NCBI RefSeq assembly: GCF_000766145.1
Contig: NZ_JNFB01000012.1
Coordinates: 471,769-535,768 of the forward strand
Reading direction: 5' to 3'
DNA from: Paenilisteria newyorkensis
Lineage (GTDB): Bacteria; Bacillota; Bacilli; Lactobacillales; Listeriaceae
DNA: 64,000 nt
Under the pieces are notes generated by a model that was given only the letters and a program-made list of their open reading frames with translations, did no database searches and was not told where the DNA came from. Below are positions 59,201 to 64,000 of this stretch, in pieces; position 1 is the stretch's first letter; each line of letters starts with the position of its first letter. The position numbers and the translations under genes were made by a program.

Positions 59201-60679
59201 AACGTGTTGCCGACGGAGATGCCAGCGCCGAAGCCACGCGTGATGTTTACGAAAGAGATGCGAAAAAACTATACGATTTTGGCGCCGCAACTGGCTCCGA
59301 CGCATTTCGAGTTGGTGGAAGCTGCGGGGCGTGAGGTTGGGTATAAGCTGGAAGTATTGCCTGCTGTGACGCCGCGCGCGGTGGATGAAGGATTGCGTTA
59401 TGTGAATAATGACGCGTGTTTCCCTGCGATTTTGACGATTGGGCAAATGATGGATGCGCTCAAACATGGGGACTATGATCTGGATAATTTGGCGGTTTTG
59501 ATGACGCAAACGGGTGGTGGTTGCCGCGCGACGAACTATATTTCGATGCTGAAAAAGGCGCTAGGACAGGCGGATTTGGATCATATTCCGGTGATTTCGC
59601 TGAACGCTAATGGCTTGGAAAAACAGCCGGGATTCAAAATAACGCCAAAAGTCGGTGTTCGTTTCTTGGTTGGGCTTTGTGTTGGTGACGGCTTGGACCG
59701 GATGTTGTATAAGACGCGTCCCTATGAGGTGATTCCGGGTAGCGCGAATAAACTGCACCATCATTTTATCGAAAAGGGCAAGGAGATGCTGGCGAATTAT
59801 AGTCAAGCGGCGTACGCGAAATTTTGCAAGGAAATGGTGATGGCTTTTGATAGTTTGCCGTTGAAAGAGGAAGTGAAGCCGAAAGTTGGCGTTGTCGGGG
59901 AGATTTTAGTGAAATTCCATCCTGGTGCGAATAATGATATTGTTGGCGTGATTGAGGAGGAAGGCGGGGAAGCGGTCGTGCCTGATTTTGTCGATTTCTT
60001 GCTGTATTGTTGTTATGACAGTCATTTTGCAGCGAATACGTTCGGGATGTCGAAGGTGAAATCGTTCGCGAAGCATAGTTTGGCGATTCCAATGATCAAT
60101 AAATATCGGAAGCCGATGTCGGATGCTTTGCGCGCGAGTAAGCGATTTGAGGCGCCTGAAAATATTGAGGTCATCGCGGAAAAAGCGAGCCGATTGTTGT
60201 CGCTTGGAAACAAGATGGGAGAAGGCTGGTTCTTGACGGGCGAAATGATTGAGTTGCTGGATAGTGATGTGCCGAATATCGCGTGCTTGCAGCCATTCGC
60301 GTGTTTGCCGAACCATATTACAGGCCGTGGCATGATCAAAGGCTTGAAAAAAATGTACCCGAGCGCAAACATCATGTCCATCGATTACGACGCGGGTTCG
60401 AGTTCAGTCAACCAGCTAAATCGGATGAAACTGATGCTTTCGATTGCGAAAAAACAGCTTGAAACAGCAGCTACATCTGAGTCGGAAGTTATCGTTAAAA
60501 AAGAAGGCTTCCATCCGAAAGAAAAAATTGTGGATACAGCAAAACGCGTGCGGGATTCCGCGCCAATTGAAAAACTCGGCAGTACGGTAAAACGGGCACG
60601 TGAAGCCGATCCTGTTGGCCACATCGCAGGGAAAGTGAAAGCTTCCACGGAATCAGAAAAAGTACAAACAGAATCATGA
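56252..60679 (+). CDS. Double BadF/BcrA-type acyl-CoA dehydratase activase with HgdB-like domain
   Basis: A 1475-residue cytosolic protein. Two ATPase-fold activase halves (VGLDVGSTTAKAVAM at about 4 and LGIDAGSTTTKLVLM at about 322) each carry a Cys pair (NACAGGTGAF with SRCGVFAK; EACSAGCGSF with SRCTVFMN), as in HgdC. A Cys cluster region (about 590-635, SRCNLCSNSC...GNRCERGE) precedes a DUF2229-type domain (about 655-870). An HgdB-like dehydratase D-component region (about 1020-1390) and a Lys-rich tail follow. Activases of this family hydrolyse ATP to inject one low-potential electron into a dehydratase. Separate dehydratase subunits are absent; length is usual for this Firmicutes family of unknown substrate. 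Confidence 0.88.
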   Translation: MIHVGLDVGSTTAKAVAMDASGAIIFQTYRRHFSDIKAVTLQIMQDLEKTCGETEMTFKITGSSGLAIAKFLKVAFIQEVIACTEAVEQVIPETDVVIELGGEDAKIVYFSGGIEQRMNNACAGGTGAFIDQIAMLLQTDPNGLNALAKGAETIYPIASRCGVFAKTDVQPLLNEGARKEDIAASIFQSVVTQTISGLACGRPIRGKVAFLGGPLTFLDQLRYRFTETLKMRDADIIAPANAEYFIALGTAYNGWNDEAVEIAEMIARLRDLDFSSMATDTTILPALFTRAGDLVAFRERHNQMKAPRGDLASYVGDVYLGIDAGSTTTKLVLMGADHEILYSFYDSNKGNPLQSVIDATSDLYEILPEKVKIRQSGITGYGESLIKAALKIDVGEIETVAHYRAAREFLPDVDFILDIGGQDMKCMKIKNQALDSLMLNEACSAGCGSFLETFAQTLGVSIQDFADKALQAREPVDLGSRCTVFMNSKVKQVQKEGVQMEDLSAGLAYSVVKNALQKVIKLRNPKDIGNKVIVQGGTFYNEAVLRAFELLTEREVVRPDIAGMMGAYGAALIAKENYETGEVTQLLVLEKLREFQAETSQSRCNLCSNSCQLTITRFGDDRKFVSGNRCERGERVESTKNLLPNVYAYKYKRVFDYKSLKKDEATRGTIGIPRALNVFENYPLWHTIFTELGFQVKLSMKSSKNLYEKGIETIASEAVCYPAKLTHGHVMDLIKKKVDRIFYPAVVYENKEFGEATNNFNCPVVAGYPEVIRVNIDALEEENVPLIAPFLTLDNEAALVKGMHEAFPDIPLKEMELAVAAGLLEARNFRDDIRQKGEEALEYIEKNKIRGIVLCGHPYHIDPEVNHGLPELITMNGMAVLTEDSVSHLGEIKHPLRVENQWKYHARLYRAASFVAEQENLEVVQLTSFGCGLDAITTDMVQEIIEGHNKVYTLLKIDEINNLGAARIRIRSLKAAMDERARHNVLPTEMPAPKPRVMFTKEMRKNYTILAPQLAPTHFELVEAAGREVGYKLEVLPAVTPRAVDEGLRYVNNDACFPAILTIGQMMDALKHGDYDLDNLAVLMTQTGGGCRATNYISMLKKALGQADLDHIPVISLNANGLEKQPGFKITPKVGVRFLVGLCVGDGLDRMLYKTRPYEVIPGSANKLHHHFIEKGKEMLANYSQAAYAKFCKEMVMAFDSLPLKEEVKPKVGVVGEILVKFHPGANNDIVGVIEEEGGEAVVPDFVDFLLYCCYDSHFAANTFGMSKVKSFAKHSLAIPMINKYRKPMSDALRASKRFEAPENIEVIAEKASRLLSLGNKMGEGWFLTGEMIELLDSDVPNIACLQPFACLPNHITGRGMIKGLKKMYPSANIMSIDYDAGSSSVNQLNRMKLMLSIAKKQLETAATSESEVIVKKEGFHPKEKIVDTAKRVRDSAPIEKLGSTVKRAREADPVGHIAGKVKASTESEKVQTES

Positions 60680-60688
60680 ATATAGATG

Positions 60689-60720
60689 CAGGTTTCTTGA
60701 TTAGCAGGAAACCTGTTTTT
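60689..60720 (+). terminator. Intrinsic terminator after the activase gene
   Basis: CAGGTTTC/GAAACCTG perfect eight-pair stem with an 11-base loop and five T. Confidence 0.9.
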
Positions 60721-60822
60721 CATGTAACAAAATTCACAAACAGAAAAATAGCTAAAAATACTACTTCATTGCTATAATTTGATGTTAGAACGGGTAAAGA
60801 AAGCAGGAAGGGGGAATTCACG

Positions 60823-61230
60823 ATGATTTATTTCGCGAAGCTTGCTGGAATCGCCTTTGTTGTCTTTTTAGTGATTGACGCTGTATGGCTAGGAGTCATT
60901 GCTAAAAATCTATATAAGCATTATTTAGGTGATTTGATGGCAACGAATATCCGATTTGGCGCGGCACTTTTGTTTTATCTTTTGTTTATAGTTGGGATGG
61001 TCTTTTTCGTTATTGAACCAGCGCTTGCAAAAGACAGCCTCCAATTTGCGATTTTTGCAGGAGCATTTTTAGGTTTGCTTTGTTACGCGACATACGATTT
61101 AACGAACTTGGCGACGCTAAAAGATTGGCCAGTATTTGTCACGGTGATTGATTTGGTTTGGGGCGCGTTTATTACGGCAGCAACGTCGGGCATTGTATTT
61201 TGGCTAGCAAGAGTATGGCAGATTTCATGA
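60823..61230 (+). CDS. DUF2177 family membrane protein
   Basis: A 135-residue protein with four membrane helices. The first holds the DUF2177 pattern FLVIDAVWLGVIAKNLYKHYLG, and the third CYATYDLTNLATLKDWP is also typical. Family function is unknown. GAAGGGGGAA lies before ATG. Its stop lies 17 bases before the start chosen for the DhaL-DegV gene, so the two are probably cotranscribed. Confidence 0.88.
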   Translation: MIYFAKLAGIAFVVFLVIDAVWLGVIAKNLYKHYLGDLMATNIRFGAALLFYLLFIVGMVFFVIEPALAKDSLQFAIFAGAFLGLLCYATYDLTNLATLKDWPVFVTVIDLVWGAFITAATSGIVFWLARVWQIS

Positions 61231-61247
61231 AAGTGAGGACGGGAACG

Positions 61248-63029
61248 ATGACGGATTTTTTAGATAGTAAAAAGTTGTATCATGCCTTTTTGGGTGGAGC
61301 CAAGGCAGTTATTGATGCAAAGGATGGGCTGAATGCGATCAATGTTTTTCCGGTGGCGGATGGTGATACGGGGAGCAATCTCGCGTCGACGATGTTATCG
61401 ATTGTGGAAGAGTCGAAAATGGCAGCATCGGCAAAAGAGACGCTGTATACGATTTCAGAAGCTGCTTTATTCGGTGCTCGTGGGAACTCGGGGATTATTT
61501 TTGCGCAATATGTGAATGGTATGCACGTTCATTTATCGGATGATAAGCGTGTTTCGTTAGGCTGTTTTGCGCGTAGTGTCGCGGGCGGTGCTGATTATGC
61601 GTATAACGCGATGGGAAATCCAGTGGAAGGCACGATGATTACGGTGATTCGGGCGTGGTCGGAGGCGATTGCGCAGGCGAAGCATCATAGCGCGACTTTT
61701 CAAGAGGTGTTAATACATGCGTTGCAACAGGCTAAAACGGCTTTGGAGGGCACGCCGAATATGTTGCGTGTCTTGCGGGATAATGGGGTCGTGGACGCTG
61801 GTGCGAAGGGCTTTTTCACGTTTGTTGAAGGGTTTACGTCTGTGATTAATGACGAGGTATATGTGGCGGAGACGGCAAGTTTGCCGCAGTTGGTGAAGGA
61901 GGAAGCGTTGGATCAGGCGCCGGTTTTTCGTTATTGCACGGAGGTTTTGTTGCAGGGCGAGGGGCTGGACGTGGACGAGATCCGATCAGGATTGGCGTCG
62001 TTTGGGGATTCGCTGATTGTTGCGGGAACGGATGTGAAAATTCGGGTACATATTCATACGGATGAGCCACGCGCGGTTTGTGCTTATTTGGCTGATTATG
62101 GCGTGATGGTGCAGCAGAAAGTGGATGATATGCAAAATCAATTTGACGTGATTCATCATCGAAAATATCGGATTGCGTTGGTGACGGATTCGGTGGCGGA
62201 TTTGCCACAGAGTGTGATGGAGGACTACCAAATTCAGGTTATTCCGCTACACATCACGCTTGCTGGGAATGATTATTTGGATAAGGTCACGATGGATACG
62301 GGAACGTTGTTTGAGCGTTTGGAAGGTAGTGATGCGTATCCGACGTCTTCTCAGCCGAGTGTGAAAGCGGTCGCGAATCAGTTGTCATTTTTGGCGAATC
62401 ATTATGAGCATGTGCTGGTTTTGACGGTATCGGGAAAACTTAGCGGTACGCATGAAACGGTGAAAAAAGCGGCGGAGAGTGTGTCGCGGGATATTGTGGT
62501 GCTGGATACGCGGCAGAATTCGGGTGCGCAAGGATTGCTCGTGAAGGCGGCGGCAGAACAAATTGCGCTTGGAAAAACGTTTGCGGAAGTGCAGTCGTTC
62601 GTGACGCAGAGCATTTCGCAAACGAAGATTTTTGTCAGTGTGCCGAATTTGGATGCGATGATTCGATCGGGACGCCTCGGTGAAAAAGGGGGCGCGATTG
62701 GCAATACGTTGCGCTTGAAGCCGGTCGTTTCGCTGTCTGATACTGGCGCTGGAACGGTGAGCGATATTGCTTTTAGCTTACAGAGTAGCACGAAGAAAAT
62801 TGCGTCGCGCGTGAAGAAAATGGTCGCGCGGGCCGAAGTAGCAGAATATGCGATTGTCCATGCGCACACGCCAGAACGAGCGGCGGAATATGAGGCATTG
62901 TTTACGGGCATCGTTGGAAAGCCGCCAGCCTACATGATGGAGATTTCATCGATTATTGCGATGAGTGCGGGCGAGGGCTGCGTGGCGATTGCGATTCGAA
63001 TGCAGTTAGATGAAGGGGAGGAAACATAA
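61248..63029 (+). CDS. DhaL-DegV fusion protein (FakA-like/FakB-like)
   Basis: A 593-residue cytosolic protein that joins two usually separate parts. The N-terminal DhaL domain (about 1-195) has [41 protein letters not shown] and [11 protein letters not shown], like FakA; a FakA-like middle part follows (about 215-300, with [11 protein letters not shown]). The C-terminal DegV domain (about 310-590) has [17 protein letters not shown], the fatty-acid-binding [14 protein letters not shown] and [12 protein letters not shown], like FakB. Such a fusion could bind and phosphorylate a fatty acid in one chain. ATG 61248 is eight bases after GTGAGGA; a longer frame overlaps the previous gene. Confidence 0.88.
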   Translation: MTDFLDSKKLYHAFLGGAKAVIDAKDGLNAINVFPVADGDTGSNLASTMLSIVEESKMAASAKETLYTISEAALFGARGNSGIIFAQYVNGMHVHLSDDKRVSLGCFARSVAGGADYAYNAMGNPVEGTMITVIRAWSEAIAQAKHHSATFQEVLIHALQQAKTALEGTPNMLRVLRDNGVVDAGAKGFFTFVEGFTSVINDEVYVAETASLPQLVKEEALDQAPVFRYCTEVLLQGEGLDVDEIRSGLASFGDSLIVAGTDVKIRVHIHTDEPRAVCAYLADYGVMVQQKVDDMQNQFDVIHHRKYRIALVTDSVADLPQSVMEDYQIQVIPLHITLAGNDYLDKVTMDTGTLFERLEGSDAYPTSSQPSVKAVANQLSFLANHYEHVLVLTVSGKLSGTHETVKKAAESVSRDIVVLDTRQNSGAQGLLVKAAAEQIALGKTFAEVQSFVTQSISQTKIFVSVPNLDAMIRSGRLGEKGGAIGNTLRLKPVVSLSDTGAGTVSDIAFSLQSSTKKIASRVKKMVARAEVAEYAIVHAHTPERAAEYEALFTGIVGKPPAYMMEISSIIAMSAGEGCVAIAIRMQLDEGEET

Positions 63030-63030
63030 G

Positions 63031-63810
63031 ATGGTATATTGGATAGCAGGCTTATTATTATGGATTTACTTTACAATTTTGTTCCTATGGGCGCAAAAAT
63101 TAAAAAATAACTCGATTGTCGATTTAGCGTGGGGACCAGGATTTGTTATTGTCGCGCTCTATACGTATTTTTTCGGTGGCGAGATGACAACGCAAGGCTT
63201 GATGGTAACGATTTTCGTCTTTATTTGGGGCATGCGCCTTTTTCTACACTTGGCGAATCGAAATATCGGGAAACCGGAGGACTATCGCTACGTCAATATG
63301 CGCAAACGTTGGGGGACAAATTTTGCGAAACTAAAAGCGTATTTGAACGTCTTTATTTTGCAAGGCGTGCTGCTTTATATTATTAGTTTGCCGATTCTAC
63401 TTGTGAATACAACACCCGCAAACGAACTGGCTTGGTGGAACTACGCAGGAATCGCGATTTGGATTATCGGTTTCTTTTTCGAAGTCGTGGGAGACGAACA
63501 ATTGCGCCGTTTCAAAAAGAATCCAGCCAATAAAGGTAAACTCATCATGACGGGGCTCTGGAAATATACACGCCATCCGAATTATTTTGGCGAGGCGCTC
63601 AGTTGGTGGGGAATTTTTCTAGTGAGCATCATTGGTGCAACCAGTCTGTGGGGCATTATTGGTCCCATCATTATCACACTGCTACTTTTATTCGTATCCG
63701 GCGTGCCACTTCTTGAAAAGAAATACAAGGACCGCCCCGATTTTCAGGCTTATGCCAAGCGAACATCGAAATTCATTCCGAGCATTCCAAAGAAAGAAAT
63801 CGAAAAGTAA
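63031..63810 (+). CDS. DUF1295 (steroid 5-alpha-reductase-like) membrane protein
   Basis: A 259-residue protein with about six membrane helices. The C-terminal part has the reductase/methyltransferase-like signature [26 protein letters not shown] (about 165-190; shown as a region), then SWWGIFLV. The family binds NAD(P)H and lipid substrates or methylates membrane compounds; the substrate here is unknown. ATG 63031 has GGGGAGG nine bases upstream, within the last codons of the DhaL-DegV gene, so the genes are coupled. The DhaL-DegV neighbour suggests lipid metabolism. Confidence 0.87.
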   Translation: MVYWIAGLLLWIYFTILFLWAQKLKNNSIVDLAWGPGFVIVALYTYFFGGEMTTQGLMVTIFVFIWGMRLFLHLANRNIGKPEDYRYVNMRKRWGTNFAKLKAYLNVFILQGVLLYIISLPILLVNTTPANELAWWNYAGIAIWIIGFFFEVVGDEQLRRFKKNPANKGKLIMTGLWKYTRHPNYFGEALSWWGIFLVSIIGATSLWGIIGPIIITLLLLFVSGVPLLEKKYKDRPDFQAYAKRTSKFIPSIPKKEIEK

Positions 63811-63911
63811 GGGTCATGCAATTTTAGTCATTGTATGTAGACTTTGTGACGGTATTGCCCAACCTCTTGTAATCTGTCTGGATTCCTTTAGAATAAAAGG
63901 AGTGTGAAAAA

Positions 63912-63959
63912 ATGGATAACAATGAGTCTAGTGGTAGTAAGTCAAGTGAAAAGGAGTAG
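63912..63959 (+). CDS. Possible 15-residue peptide (leader-like)
   Basis: AAAGGAG nine bases before ATG opens a frame for MDNNESSGSKSSEKE and then stops. It is hydrophilic, with Ser, Glu and Lys only after the first residues. A possible TTGTAA/TAGAAT promoter lies upstream. It may be a leader peptide of a gene beyond the window, or chance; no evidence of expression exists. Confidence 0.3.
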   Translation: MDNNESSGSKSSEKE

Positions 63960-64000
63960 TTATTCGAGTAAAAACTTCGTTTTAAGACCGAACAAAACTA

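Noticed and set aside
57182..60381. Many antisense frames of 70-136 codons opposite the giant activase gene.
   Set aside because: Typical open-strand artefact of a gene rich in GCG/ACG/GAT codons; low-complexity Arg/His/Ile-rich products.

Overview
The window is a Firmicutes chromosome segment that looks like Listeriaceae, most likely a Listeria sensu lato species. The evidence is gene content and order, compared from memory with L. monocytogenes EGD-e; nothing was searched. The left part (ilvE, MFS exporter, M42 peptidase, glutathione peroxidase, prfC, two TerC genes, KtrB-like protein, Ogt) follows the lmo0978-lmo0996 order. The right part (mhq-like genes, hflX, metallophosphoesterase, lipoate ligase, DUF986 protein, Mpo PTS, ManR, azoreductase) follows roughly the lmo0750s-lmo0786 order. 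AGGAGG-type ribosome binding sites, LPXTG-anchored proteins, lipoboxes, cre-like sites and a sigma-54/LevR-type PTS regulator all fit. I saw no tRNA, rRNA, CRISPR array, transposase or phage gene.

Layout. 0-7 kb: branched-chain aminotransferase, drug exporter, peptidase/peroxidase pair and a YuaF-FloT (NfeD/flotillin) pair. 7-16 kb: membrane-anchored subtilase, large surface pullulanase with CcpA-type control, release factor 3, LPXTG/LysM adhesin and a lipoprotein. 16-25 kb: yybP-ykoY (Mn2+) riboswitch with TerC, second TerC, potassium transporter, two VanZ-family proteins, Ogt, FrnE-like protein and an FAD synthetase without kinase domain. 25-33 kb: a coupled membrane protein/SGNH hydrolase/ABC exporter cassette and a four-gene quinone/catechol-detoxification-like operon. 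33-38 kb: hflX behind a 485-nt leader with a 16-codon upstream ORF and a terminator, then phosphoesterase, lipoate ligase and a PepSY-like lipoprotein. 38-49 kb: mostly single genes (GntR regulator, deacetylase lipoprotein, alpha/beta hydrolase, lipid kinase, degenerate SirB-like protein, ROK kinase, beta-lactamase-fold protein). 49-56 kb: a mannose-family PTS (EIIA-B-C-D) read from a near-consensus sigma-54 promoter, with its ManR activator upstream and a divergent azoreductase. 56-64 kb: a 1475-residue double BadF/BcrA activase protein, DUF2177 protein, DhaL-DegV fusion and DUF1295 protein.

The most unusual structure is non-coding. At least seven intergenic copies of a modular, self-complementary repeat (E1-E7, about 60-350 bp) lie between 20 and 49 kb. 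Each has long arms that can pair, and between the arms a different combination of the same internal blocks. One copy lies inside the hflX leader, and one supplies the stop codons of both flanking genes. Short reading frames running through these copies look like a protein family but are best explained as repeat DNA.
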